Below, one piece after another: positions 23,105 through 34,760 of a DNA stretch of 64,000 nucleotides; positions within the stretch are counted from its first letter, which is position 1, and the number at the start of each line of letters is the position of its first letter. Under the pieces are notes generated by a model. That model had not been told where the DNA came from. It searched no databases and saw nothing but the letters and a program-made list of their open reading frames with translations. The stretch spans positions 7,485,116 to 7,549,115 of the forward strand of contig NC_051121.1 in the NCBI RefSeq assembly GCF_014839805.1, in the 5' to 3' direction. The stretch is from Manduca sexta (lineage: Eukaryota; Arthropoda; Insecta; Lepidoptera; Sphingidae). Both the position numbers and the translations under genes were made by a program.

Positions 23105-23424
23105 GTTAATTCCAAAACTTCTAATGTCATACGTTTTTTTTAATAGGCGTTTTGCAGTCTATATCTGGAAGCCTGTGAACAAGGTACTGGATTCTCCTGG
23201 CTTAACGACCACAGGGGGCCGGAAGAAAGTTGTGTTTGGGGGAGAGAAGAGTGGGAGAAGGATAAGGACCCTCTTTTAAGATTGGTGGAGGAGAGGACGT
23301 TAAATGTTCGCGAGGCCCTTAAAGGCATCAGTATGAACTTACCACTACGAGGTAACACACTAACTATATGCTTAGGGCTGTGACAAATGTCCCCCATGGG
23401 CGTAATGTCATAGGTTGAGGAGAT

Positions 23425-23545
23425 TTTATTTATGTGCCAGTATAAGCAGACGAGCTAGCGGCCCACCTGATGGTAAGCAGCCACCGCTGCTCATGGACTC
23501 GGAGATGCCAGGGATGCAGACAAGCCACTACCTACCGTATGGACA
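23425..23545. repeat. Dispersed repeat with ACCTGATGGTAAGCAG motif
   Basis: Contains GCAGACGAGCTAGCGGCCC, ACCTGATGGTAAGCAGCC and GGATGCAGACAAGCC. Short fragments of this kind are very common in Lepidoptera by my recollection. Class unresolved (LINE tail or Helitron). Confidence 0.5.
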
Positions 23546-25969
23546 CGAGGGAGTGTGGCACGTAGAGTTGAAATCAGGGACGTAGCTATCGCTGTATCAG
23601 ACGTATCAGTTATGTAAGCCTTGGAGCCTTAGAGACCCTTCTTGGTCCATGCCTATAGGTACATGAAACTAAGCGGAGTGCCCAAAGTTCGCGTTGAGGC
23701 ACTTACAAATCGTAATATAGGGCCCCCTTATGGCAAACTACTCCAATGGTTGAAATTTGTAGATGTGGATGGTGTTGATACAGGTTAATGGTAGGTGCTT
23801 TTCATACGTAAAATTTGTGCTGCAATAAAATAGTGAAAAGACTCCAAATTATAGTTAAGGGAAGATAAAATGACGCGTCTTTGCGCAAACGTTGCGGATA
23901 GTTTGAGATTTACTAGTCATTGTTACAGTGTAAATCTAATTGCTTTTTATTTTCCAGATGATTATCTAATCAAGATATCTCGTGAGCTTTATCTCACAGA
24001 TATTTAACTTGAATTAATTTAATTTTAAACTTTGGCGCAATAAGTTGTAATTTTAGCTTAATTGAACACGGGTAAAGGTGAAGTTAATACCCAACATCCT
24101 TCGCAAACGAATTAACTACAAACCGATCGTAACGCACCGAAAACGTGACGCAAAACAACGTAGAACTAAAACATTCCCTTAGAATACGGTTGAAAAGTAC
24201 AATCGTACCATTTTGCGTTACAATTATTTTGAGTCCTTCGCGGACAGTATTCCTTGTTAAATTCCATTGCTGGTTTATAAGGAAATGTTTCTTCCGTTCT
24301 GAAAGGAAGTGTTCGATGCATAGGATGTTGGGGTGGTGTGTCGTGATGTGGTGGGTGGTGTGGGGTCCTGTAATAGGCCGCATCCTCCCGCAATCACTGC
24401 GCAGGAGTCTGTGACGCGTGAACTGATTTGTTGACGGGTTACACGAGTCGAGTTTTATTGTGAAATTGAAAGTGTTTAGTCGGGAAGTGTAAATGTGCTT
24501 TCCGGAACGATACGGTTTATATTTTTTTTTGTGTATTTTTTTATTTTTGTGGAACGGTGAAAAATGAAACGAAATTTATATTAATTTAAGTTGATTTTTA
24601 AAATGTTCTGTACCTCTAGCAGGAATTTACGCGTTAAAGTCTGGTTAACGTAGTGGTTTTATTTAATTTATTTTTTGTATGGAAATTATAATAGCGAAAT
24701 AAGAGTGTATTTGAAACTTAAATAGGTTAGCAAGAACATTGCGCGGGTGTCAACTTCGAATAGTAAAGCATGTAACCATTGACAGTTGAGTTAAAATGTA
24801 AGGAAACGGCAGCACGTGTCTCTTTTTTGACGTATAGTATCGACTAACAAATACTTAATACGTTAACTTACGCGATACTTGAAAATCTTATACAATAAAA
24901 GGTCCAGTACAATAATCATATTCTTAATCAATTCTATATGCTCTTTGCCGATTTCTCCCCCGTGTGGTGAGTCGGAACGTATGCGCCTGCGCACGTACGA
25001 GATTGGCACCTGTCAACCTCGGACACGGTAACCGACCACCGTCCACATTTATTACCTCGTAACTATAACGCGATGGAAAAAAATAAATTATCCTCTACAA
25101 CCGCAATCCAGGACTCAAATCATTTCCAATTTGATTGAACGAATTATGAACAGAAGCTTTATGTTTGAAGGTCGTTTTGTTATTGTTTCTTTTTGTAATC
25201 ATGCTACGAGTCTTTGTGGTTTCTTGGTATTTATGTGCAACGGATTTTTACTAATCCAGTAGATGAGATTCCAAAGATCGTGGCGTAGATGTTTCCAATG
25301 AAAGCATATTCTTTTATTTTGGATGCAAATTCATTTATAACCTTTTATCGAACATCTTTAGGTATGACGATGAGCGTTAGTACGAAGTAGGAAATAGACG
25401 AAGTCCTTTTATTCTGATAGAAGACCCACACGGCCGGAACCATGCAAAACTTCATAGTTTACATTCTTACCTTGTTAATCAATGGTTTACCTAATCACCG
25501 GTTTCTGCCTTCGTAAATCAATTTATAACGAATATGATCAGTGTTTTGTCTTCAACTCTCAAACAAATCACCACTAATAAATGATTATCCACAAGTTCTC
25601 ATAACAAAGGCGGTATCAATTCACACAATACAATGTTTACCTTTAGCGTTACTGAGAATGGGTTGTTTATACACTTCACGCCAGCGATGACAACCGATCA
25701 GAATTGATGGTATATTAAGTTCTCTATATCACTCAACCAATCATAAGTGTGCACTTGACATTTATAAATGTTTTAATGAATTGTCATATTAAGAATAGGT
25801 TAGGTAATAATTGATTTGAGCCGAGCCGCTTCCTTTTGCCTTTATAATTATAAAATGTTATTTAGCTTTATAATATATATAACTAGTTAATATGGCAATA
25901 AACAGATTTTTAATTATTTCTTGAAACGTTGTTTCATAAAATAATACTTAATAAAGTCTTGTTTTATAT
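23546..25969. other. Intergenic; GT-rich tract and CpG-richer patches
   Basis: A G/T-rich stretch (GGGTGGTGTGTCGTGATGTG and on, 24330-24368) and a CpG-containing patch at 24360-24440 give overlapping open frames on both strands (24084-24414). None shows a motif. A second CpG-richer patch is at 24955-25060. These could be distant promoter or enhancer sequence; nothing proves it. Confidence 0.35.
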
Positions 25970-26093
25970 CAGCCCAGTACTATAATATAATGGCCATTGG
26001 GCACGGCCTCCTCTAATTCTGAGAGGGTTTAGGCCTTAGTTCACCACGCTGACCTAGTGCAAGTTGTCAATTCAAATATCTGCAGACTTTACA
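25970..26093 (-). mobile_element. SINE family A, first part (interrupted)
   Basis: Tail side of a reverse-oriented SINE A: GGGCACGGCCTCCTC, GTTTAGGCCTTAGTTCACC, and ending in GCAGACTTTACACTA. The head side resumes at 29138 in the same orientation after a ~3-kb nested insertion. Confidence 0.7.
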
Positions 26094-26407
26094 CTATATA
26101 GTTAGTTATAGAACGGGCTTCAGGAACAAATTTTGTTCCAAAACTTATTACTAATTTGTTATAAGTCGCTGTCTTATTTGAAATCCGTTTGACAATATGT
26201 CCCAGGGTCCTTAGATATTAATACAAAAATAATATATTTACATAAAATATGCTAATATTCGCATTACAAACGTGCAAATCATGATATGAAAAAAATATGG
26301 AATATTTTAAATTGATATTTTGCTATTTCACGGTAGATGGAGTGACCATCACGTAAGCGCAAAATGTTTGTATGACAACCTTTCCAATGTCCGCTTTATA
26401 TACTAAT
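26094..26407 (+). repeat. Repeat X, left part (interrupted copy)
   Basis: Aligns with 19500-19830: GTCTTATTTGAAATCCG, ACGTGCAAATCATGATATG and GTATGACAACCTTTCCAATG. It is interrupted at 26407 by the Harbinger terminal repeat and continues at 29084. Confidence 0.7.
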
Positions 26408-29083
26408 GGTCTTATTCATAATAAAACCCTTATCGAAGGTATAAATCGCAAATAGTTAAAACGTCCTATAAGCTTATCGAGCATTCGATAAAATTTCTTA
26501 TTCATAATGGTTTCATAAACCTCCGATAACAAAAAGGCCTTTAAATGTGCACAATGTTGCCATTTCGTAGAAAAAAAAATTTAAATAAGTTCTACCAATT
26601 ACTACCAAGTTTTGTCTCTGGAAACAGACAATAAAAAAAATTGTCTGTCATTGTCACAATGGCGTTTGTCAAAAAAGTAAATAAAATAAATACAGGAGGA
26701 AAATTTATTTGTTGTTCTCGAAATTCTTTGTAAAACTTGGAAGAACGCAGGCAGCAAATTGCGATAAAATGGTAGAGAAGTGAAAAGTAGTTGGAGGAAG
26801 ACAAGGTTGGTGCAGCTCTTTTCTGTATTTGAACGTTTGCGATATGCATTCCTGCATTACTAACTATTACTTGTTTACAAGATTATGTTGAAGAAATTGA
26901 TTAGGGAGCGGGTATGAACCCGTTCCCTAACCAAAAACCTTTCTCCCTAAAAAGAATATGAATTCTTGAACGTGAATGTCGTCACGAACTACAATTTCAT
27001 ATAGGTGTCGTAGATTCATTTGGGGAGCTGTGCTAACTGAAATGTAATATTGCTACTCATGCATTGCGCATGTCCAACAATACGCACTATGATAGCCACT
27101 CTTAAAATATTCATATAAATAAAATATTTGGATAATATAAAATAGTGATTATGTACCCTGGTGGCATTCAGCACAAATAATAAAGTTAAAACAGCACAAT
27201 GAAATATAAAAGGAATAAATCAATTTTATTTTGTAGATAATGCTCATTGTGCCTCCTCAGACCTCACTTCCAATAGAAAATATAAAGGAGATATGTATGT
27301 ATCCATTTTATGCTATAATCATGTAGGATATTGTTGTTTTAGGTAGGTCATAAGTAAAATATATTTTTGAGGTCTTTATTAGTTAAAATAAAAGGAAAAT
27401 AAATAAAACCTTTATTTATCATGTAGGCATATATATAAAAGGCTCTTATGACAAGTCAACATATAATCAAATATGATTTACAATTTGTAAAGACCACCGA
27501 TTAAGGCATGCATATGATCCATTATTATATTATAATCCACCTCCACCTGGAAATATAAGGGAGGTATTAACAAATCATCATTAAGTAATTTATAATTTAT
27601 ACTATAATCCTGTGGGATACTACTGTTGTATATTTGAATAAACATTTTTTATTTCAAATTATGTTGAATGCTTATACATTGCATAATTTCAGGTTTGTCC
27701 CACATCTGCAGAATAAATTGCAACAATAGAAGTGCAACACAGAAAAGAGTTGCATGCTATTCAGATGGACAATGAGCTCCAGTGAAATAAAAAAAATAAA
27801 ATTGAGATATATTAATAAAAGAAAAATATAAATTTTATAAAAATAAATGACAATGACTAACTTTAATTATGTTGTATAATTAGGTACCTTTCAGTGTGAA
27901 CAACTTTAGTCTAGATTTTGGGTCAATGATGATAATAATTGATACTGACACCTCTTCAATATTGGACACACTGTTCTGTGGCATATATCTCTCTTTGAGC
28001 AATTGCAATGTTGTGTAACACTGCAAGAGCCACAATAGTAGTCTTCACATTGCCAAATTTAAGATATGCCATGAAACAGGCATTGAAAATGCTGTTTCCA
28101 CACACCAAAGTTCTTGTTGCAATATCCGGGAGTTATGAGTGCTGCTTTGCCATCTAACAATATCTCTGATCTGAAGATTAGCATCACAATTCACCTACAA
28201 CAAACCTTTAAATTTTACCTGAACAACAAGATTGAGGAAATAATATCCTTTTCTATATAGTGTTAGTGTAGAAAATACAACCAATTATAGATGGGCAGTC
28301 TTTTACATGGTGAAATTCCAACCTTAACAAGGGTTCCTCTGAAAAGAAGTCGGGCATTATTATAATCTGCAGCATGTAATACGAGCGCACGCTCCACTCT
28401 GCTACATAATATACCACTGGTAGTGGCTTTAGATAATCCATAGAGGTGTCCAACATCTTACATCTATTAAGAAAACGAACCTAAAAGTAGCTCATCATTA
28501 GGTATACGTATTTACCGAAGTCTGTATAAATATGGAATAGAATTAACTTACCTCATGACGATCCCAACATGTCAATGCAGTTTATTAATACTTGCAATTC
28601 TGGTGATCTGCCACAACCTATACGGTGAAACAGCAACTCTTCGCGGACTATCAGTCACTTATAAATGCAGCCGTATGTTTGGAAAAATAATACCGTTTAC
28701 GGAATTCATAATTATCCAGAGAAAACGGATCTAATTTCTGACGAGACATTTTTCTACCTAAAGCAGCCTAGCTTGCATTTTTAATACGTAACTAAATAAA
28801 ATTATTTCTTGAAACGAAAATGATCGAAATGTTGTTTACTTCTAAGTACAGACTGACTTTGGCAACAAGCGTCAAACACGAAACAGCTGACCGACGTCAG
28901 CCATTTTTTGCTATCGAACGCTTAACATAGGTGTAAAGACGGGGTTAGGCTCGATAAATTAAAGCATCTTTATCGGAGACTTTTAGCGCAATTGAACCAT
29001 TATGAATACCAATTTTTTACATGCCTCCGATAACGCCCAGATAAACTTCCGATAATTCTGATAGTTTTATTATGAATAAGACC
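26408..29083 (-). mobile_element. PIF/Harbinger DNA transposon, both ends present (2676 bp)
   Basis: Perfect 20-bp terminal inverted repeats: GGTCTTATTCATAATAAAAC at 26408-26427 and its complement at 29064-29083. Subterminal copies of a TTATCGGAGG/CCTCCGATAA-like word occur near both ends (26430, 26520, 28970, 29020, 29047), as expected for transposase binding sites. The transposase remnant at 27960-28456 is on the minus strand. The target duplication is not resolved because the flanks are diverged. Confidence 0.8.
27960..28456 (-). pseudogene. PIF/Harbinger transposase, decayed
   Basis: Minus-strand pieces in order: HHVKDCPSIIGCI (family form FP.VIGCIDGTHI, with the catalytic Asp position altered here), then further on NVKTTIVALAVLHNIAIAQR with Y and a stop. 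VALAVLHN is the family C-terminal hallmark, also seen at 7260. Stops and frame changes between the pieces show it is inactive. The upstream region to ~28760 may hold the transposase N-terminus but is unreadable. Confidence 0.75.
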
Positions 29084-29137
29084 GTTAATCTAAGAACTCT
29101 TTGCATAAGTTAATTTCTTTATATCTCAAGTAACCAG
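29084..29137 (+). repeat. Repeat X, right part
   Basis: TTAATCTAAGAACTCTTT corresponds to ATTAAAACTCTTT at 19826-19838 in the uninterrupted copy. Confidence 0.6.
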
Positions 29138-29228
29138 GTTTCCTCCCGATGTTTTTCTTCACCGTTGCAGCAAGATAATCTACAAAGACACACATAACTT
29201 TAGCAGTCAGAGGTGCGTACAAGTCATT
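29138..29228 (-). mobile_element. SINE family A, second part (interrupted)
   Basis: Continues the SINE begun at 25970: CCAGGTTTCCTCCCGATG, TTCTTCACCGTTGCAGC, ACACATAACTTTAGC. The tRNA-like head is missing. Confidence 0.65.
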
Positions 29229-29237
29229 TAAATAACT

Positions 29238-29497
29238 TGCTTATATAACAGTAACAAAGCAAATACAAATATTTTCGAAACCTCATTAAATGTTTCACTA
29301 CGGTACTAAAGATTTTGTTTCCTAGGATATATTAAAAGTCATTAAAATATAACTATATAAAAACTATATACTATGTTACTGATATACAATGCTTATATAA
29401 CAGTAACAAAGTAAATACAAATATTTTCGAAACCTTTTTAAATGTTTAACTACGGTACTGAAGATTTTGTTTCCTTGGATATATTGAGACGTCCATA
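29238..29497. repeat. Direct duplication, ~105-bp unit, offset 152
   Basis: Copies start at 29238 and 29390 with TGCTTATATAACAGTAACAA and share CAAATATTTTCGAAACC and AGATTTTGTTTCCT. The text between them is not repeated. Confidence 0.85.
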
Positions 29498-29896
29498 AAA
29501 CTCTATCGTGTAGAAATTAAAATTTCGTTTGTTTTTCGAATAAAAATCTTTCACAAAGACGCATTTGCTTCACCTGGGAATCGAATCAAGAATTTGTAGA
29601 AGCAAAGCAACCTCCATTTGCAACGAGTAGGTCAATGGAACGAAACTAGAGCAATGTCGCGCGTTAATGGATAAGACCCAAGAGCTGTACTACACCTTAT
29701 GGATTTTAAAGGTCAGTTTAAATAAATTCAGTAGTTATTTTTTTAATATTTTACTTTTGGATCGCCAGTGGGTAAATTCTCTAAAAACGAATTAATTAAA
29801 CTTACCTAAATTATACAATCAAGGTACAGGCAACCATAATTAACATTTAGTATTTATTACAACGGCTAGTTTTATATATTATAGCATAATATATTG
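29498..29896. other. Intergenic, nothing recognised
   Basis: No gene or clear repeat identified. Confidence 0.4.
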
Positions 29897-30120
29897 TGTG
29901 ATATGTCAGACACTCACGCCCTTTACCCCCGAAGGGGTAGGCAGAGGAGCAACCGGTGCACCCACTTTCCGCTTTCTGTATTCCATCCCAGAATGTCATA
30001 GGGGGCGAGCCTCTCGCATTCGGACACAAATTCCGATGAAAAATATCAATTTGCCTGCTCCGGGGATCGAACCCTAAACCTCAGCACTGCAGTACTGTAA
30101 TACAACTACGCCACCAAGTA
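29897..30120 (-). mobile_element. SINE family B copy
   Basis: Reverse-oriented: CACGCCCTTTACCCCCGAAG, TTCCATCCCAGAATGTCAT, B-box side GGGGATCGAACCC, A-box side CAACTACGCCACCAAG. Confidence 0.7.
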
Positions 30121-30205
30121 AGTAATATAAACTTATTACTAGCTGTTTTACGGAAACGTCAATTAACCTGACGGCTACTGTATTAAACATTATTAAGAAA
30201 AGAAA

Positions 30206-30516
30206 AGCGGCGATAGCCCAGTTGGGTGTGGAGCGGACTGCCGAAACGAAAGTCAACAGGTTCAAATCCATACACTTGTGACTTTTATAAAATTATATGT
30301 GTACTCTTTATGAACTATCGCTAGCTTTAACGGTGAAGGAAAATATCGTGAAGAAACCAGCATACCTTAGAAGTTCTCTATAAGATTTTTGGGGTGTTGT
30401 GAAGTCTGCCAATCCGCACTAGGCCAGCGTGGTGGACTAAGAGCTAATCCCTCTCAATAGTAGAGGAGGCCCGTGCCGGGCAGTGCAACAGTATATAATA
30501 TAGCACTGATATTATA
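30206..30516 (+). mobile_element. SINE family A, full-length plus-strand copy
   Basis: Best place to read the family. Head AGCGGCGATAGCCCAGTTGG (A box 30214-30226), B box GGTTCAAATCC at 30259-30269, body ACGGTGAAGGAAAATATCG, then CTAGGCCAGCGTGGTGGAC and the tail CAGTATATAATATAGCACTG. The A-to-B spacing fits a tRNA origin. The minus-strand open frame over it is a shadow. Confidence 0.85.
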
Positions 30517-30892
30517 AGAACGTAACAATATTACTGTTTACTTAAAAATCTCCAATATTTTTTTTATTAAAAGTGTGGTCCACTGTTGAGTCTTGTCTTA
30601 TGGCAGCATACTATTCTCCGAGACTAAAATTACAAAAAGGTTCACAGCATTATCATAATAGAAGACAATTTGTCCTAATACTTAGAAGGACTCGGGAATT
30701 TTCTCAGACTACACTCAACCCCAAACATTAAGATAACTTTTAATGTGCTCCATAAACAAATTGCTTTCATTTTTTAACGCTCTAATTTGAATATAATGAC
30801 TCGTGCAGTACGACGTTGTGTTGCCAGCTTTAATGATTTTATTCCAGGATATAAATGTTATTTTATGGAAATTCATGGAGTCAACGGAAACT

Positions 30893-31091
30893 GAGCTAGC
30901 GGTACAAACATTCAACATTTTTACACGTTGGTAGAAAAAAATTATGATAGTTTTGAATAATTATTGTAATACCTATTGGAGTTAATTTGTGTCATGCCAA
31001 CAGAATTTGACTAGCGTTACAAACATTTTAATTTTTTACACGCTGGTTCAAAGAATTATAATAGTTTTGAATAATTATTGTAATAACTTTA
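30893..31091. repeat. Tandem duplication, ~116-bp unit
   Basis: Copies near 30893-30975 and 31009-31091 share GCTAGCG/ACTAGCG, ACAAACATT, TTTTTACACG and TAGTTTTGAATAATTATTGT. Confidence 0.8.
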
Positions 31092-32219
31092 CCCCTAACG
31101 TTTTAATCATGGCTACAGTTGTCTAAAACACTATAAATATCTTATGTTCTGTTACTTATTATGACACATTATCTCAGAAAAACACGAAATCGTCATGGAC
31201 AATTATGACATACCACAGCCAACACCCTATAAAATTACAAATCAATTAATCGACGAATACACGTAATTCTTAAATTTTTAGAAGGTACTTTTTTAAGTTT
31301 AAAAAATACAATTAAGTGACACGATATCTCTATAATTTTCAAATTACTGATATTTGTCATAGGCCATAAAAATAACTGGCAACCCTTCACAGGCGCAAGC
31401 GTAAGGATTTTTTGGTGATCCGTGATTGCACTCATGCTTCCCCGGACAAATTGATCTATGCGTGAACATCTCTAGTCCTTGTACGGCGACGCATTATTTA
31501 GTCTTTTTTTTTTAAATACCCTTTTTGGTCATTAAATGGTAGTTTACATTCCGAATGATATCAGCATGTCAATAAAAGGAGCTATTGTTGACAGGAAACT
31601 AAAAAAAAATCGTAACGATTCTTATTGCAAGGTTGTAGATATCCTAAATAAAACAGATACAGTACATTTCGTGGAAATTTAAATACATCCGACGCAAAAA
31701 TCAACCTAAAAACAATAAAAAATTTAATATGTCATAACGCCATGCCATTTATACCACGCCAATACCATCTATTTAAAGAATCTGATTATATAGTACAATT
31801 ATTTCTCATCAGGCTAGAAGTCGGGGTAAAAAGTAACATATATTATGTTAATCATACGGTCTATTTTGCCAATTTTCATCTGAATCTGTTCAGCTGTTTT
31901 TGAGTTCACTTCTAACACACATCCAAACAAACTTTCGTATTAATACTTTGTATTTTATATTAAATAAGACTCCTTAAATAAGTTAAATTACAATAAAGAA
32001 TATAGAAAAACAATTAATTAAACGCTAATCGTTACATTGAATAAAATTTGTTGAAACAAAACATCACCATCCGCTGTAATTGGGTCGGCAGAGTTCAACA
32101 ACACCGTAATTTGATAATAGGTATTTCATTGTTATGTATTTTTTTACATAGATAAACCGTTTCGGCTGTCACTTGCCCATAACTGAAGCTTGGTTTATAG
32201 TTTTATTTTAGTGCACAGT
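31092..32219. other. Intergenic with one repeat tail
   Basis: AT-rich. Around 31855-31950 a dispersed tail (CATCTGAATCTGTTCAGC, CCAAACAAACTTTCG) resembles moth Helitron-type ends. No gene. Confidence 0.4.
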
Positions 32220-32229
32220 ACTATTTTTT

Positions 32230-32310
32230 TTTTATAATTCGTCCTTAGAGGACAGGCTATAGTCTTACGACCATACTGCCTAGTCTTACGTATTTTGCAC
32301 AGTACTAATG
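32230..32310. repeat. Short dispersed repeat fragment
   Basis: GTCCTTAGAGGACAGGC followed by AGTCTTACGACC and GCCTAGTCTTACGTATTTT, with an internally repeated AGTCTTACG word. Family unknown. Confidence 0.35.
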
Positions 32311-33589
32311 CTTTATGGTTTTATTTTTTTTTAAGATATTAGTAAAAATATGGACTTAAACACTTAAAAAAGACACTTCTTTGCAGCTTGAAACCTGTAC
32401 GGATTCGTTGATACCCAGAATTGAACCCTCGAATTTTTCATATAATCATTCAAGTGGTTTATATCAGCAGTTTCAATGTATTGAAATCCGGAAAAACAAA
32501 AGTAAAATTATTCATCACTCAATTTCAAATTAGCATGTTATTAACTCGATTGACAACAAATTGTTCATGAATACGCGTTTATAAAGTAAAAAAACAAATA
32601 TGAAACCATTTATAACAATAGAATACAACTCATTGCACGTTGATATTATATTGTGCAATACAAATCTCAATCACTTATAATATTATATTAAGTTTGATGA
32701 CACCGAAATATCAAAATACTTAAAAATAAATATTTTTATTTTGTTATTAAAACTGTCTACAACATATTAAATTCTTTATAAAAATATGGTAGTCTGTATA
32801 AATCACGATTCCTTCGCCAAAAAAATTACAGTTCCTTTTTTAAATTATTTTTCTGTCGACTACACACGAGGTAATCTCACGGTTATTTGACACTGCAGGA
32901 TCCAAGGATCTGTAAGGACGAGAGTCCCTAATGGATTACACGCGTGCCCTTGCGGCTCTGTGACCGAGAGATTGCGTTCTAATGACACTATTCGAGATGA
33001 CAAGAACCGCCATTACAGAAATAGGTCGGTAGACTATGCCAACGTAAAACTATGTTACTATCCTTCGGTTTGCGGAGGTTCTTTATGATTGGAATAGGAT
33101 GTGGACGATTTTGTGTTGTAACTTATAGGTTACATCGGTTTATGAATGTGTGTTCCACATGTTTTCTGCGAAAATGGTTTGACAAATTAGATCTATTAGA
33201 GGAGCTAGTGTTAGACTAAGCAGCAATGGTGTAGAAAAAGAACTTTTAAAATATTCGACTATTGGTATATTTCTATAGAATTTATACACAATATTTTAAA
33301 CAATAAATTTATTCACTATTTTTATGACCTTCCAACATACAATGCCAACAATACAACATTTTTTAATATGTATGAGTATTTGCTTACTAAAAGTAGAGAT
33401 AAAATCGAAAGTCACTTTTTACATTGTTCGTCATTTTATAATAATAATAAAAATCATCTCCTCTGTACGCGGCGCGAGCGCAACACATTTTTTGTATTAC
33501 CCATTTTGCAGAACAATTTATAATTTTACACTTTTTCAGAAAGTTCAGTCGTTTTATAACTTTGTGAATTTATTGTTGTCTCACCGTAC
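32311..33589. other. Intergenic, nothing recognised
   Basis: A CpG-containing patch at 32920-32980 is seen. No gene called. The open frame 33324-33647 has no motif and runs into a SINE fragment. Confidence 0.4.
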
Positions 33590-33730
33590 ACTAACTAGTC
33601 TAATGACTAGTGAAGGAACAGAGAGTGCACCTCTGCATTGCATATGAGTACAATGCGTACTATATTTATATCTCCTGCGTATCTAACGTTCTTCGTTGAG
33701 AATGGCTACCATGGCGGAAATTCGGTTAGA
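33590..33730 (+). mobile_element. SINE family C, tail fragment
   Basis: GAAGGAACAGAGAGTGCACC, TATATCTCCTGCGTATC and TCTTCGTTGAGAATGGC match the distal part of 12957-13255. The head is missing. Confidence 0.6.
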
Positions 33731-34139
33731 ACAGATTTACGTTTTTGAAATTCATTTAGTTATTTTTAGAGTTTACAACAGAGAACACACATTACATTAT
33801 TTTCACATATAGCAGTATAACGGCAGAAGATAGCTGTGTTTCTCTCCTTACAGTAAATTACAGCATGCATCTTAACTTACATGATATTAGTAAATTTTGA
33901 ATTTAAAAGATTATTATTATTGTTGTTATTTTTTTAATTTTTATTATTTCTTAACTTAATATTAATTTGCGTGGTTATCTTTAAAGTTATGGGTACATAG
34001 TCATATCTTTATATTACGGGACTACTAAATATTTTTTATAAAATCAATAAAGTATAAAGAAATCCATAAAGACAAGAACGTAGCCGTTTACGGCGGCACA
34101 CAGAAATAATTTCATAATTACCATAAACCGATATCTAAA
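33731..34139. other. Intergenic, nothing recognised
   Basis: AT-rich sequence without supported features. Confidence 0.4.
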
Positions 34140-34760
34140 AAAAGTTGTAAAATCGGAAATCGGAATCTGTGCGGTACCAGGTGTGAGGTTCAGTTTTTGT
34201 GAGGGTAACGCCGACGAAAATGTGTTTCACATCTATCAACCCGCGATAGGGGTGGCCAGGATTCAAAATTTTACTCAACTATTTGGGACTGATGGTGTTT
34301 TTTTTCGAAGGTATATAGAGATAATAATATCAGCCCTGTATTATATACTTGCCCACTGCTGCACGGACCTCCTCTACTACTGAGAGGGATTAGGCCTTAG
34401 TCCACCACGCTGGCCTAGTGCGGATTGGCAGACTTCACACACCTTCGAAATTCCTATAGAGAACTTCTCAGATGTGCAGGTTTCCTCACGATGTTTTCCT
34501 TCACCGTTAAAGCGAACGATAAATTCACAAAGAATACACCCATGATTTTTTAGAAAAGTCAGAGGTGTGTGCCCTGAAGATTTGAACCTGCGATCTTGGC
34601 AGTCTGTTCCACACCCAACTAGGCTATCGCCGCTTATCTTATCTAGAGATATAATCTACATTTCTATACTCGTCACTGTAATGAAGTATGATCCTATTGT
34701 CATTTACCCAACACAATTCCAAACCCTGGGCTGATACCGAACAGAATAATCCAATATCAC
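34140..34760 (+). repeat. Repeat Y, copy 1, carrying a SINE
   Basis: Repeat Y landmarks: ACTATTTGGGACTGATGGTG, then (after the SINE) TCTACATTTCTATACTCG, CACTGTAATGA and CCCAACACAATTCCAAA. The second copy at 35630-35880 lacks the SINE and serves as the empty site. Confidence 0.65.
34316..34651 (-). mobile_element. SINE family A, full-length, with 8-bp target duplication
   Basis: The insertion is bracketed by TAGAGATA at 34316-34323 and 34644-34651. The empty site in repeat Y copy 2 reads GGTATGCAGAGATGTC. Between them is a complete reverse-oriented SINE A, from ATCAGCCCTGTATTATATAC to GGCTATCGCCGC. Confidence 0.85.

Noticed and set aside
24084..24414. Gene at 24.1-24.4 kb
   Set aside because: Overlapping frames on both strands arise from a G/T-rich tract; no motif, signal peptide or splice sites.
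30206..30275. tRNA gene
   Set aside because: Head of SINE family A, with ten or more related fragments in the window; no 3' half of a tRNA cloverleaf.
29238..31091. CRISPR-like array
   Set aside because: Repeats are two-copy, ~100 bp long and diverged, in an animal genome; no regular spacer structure.
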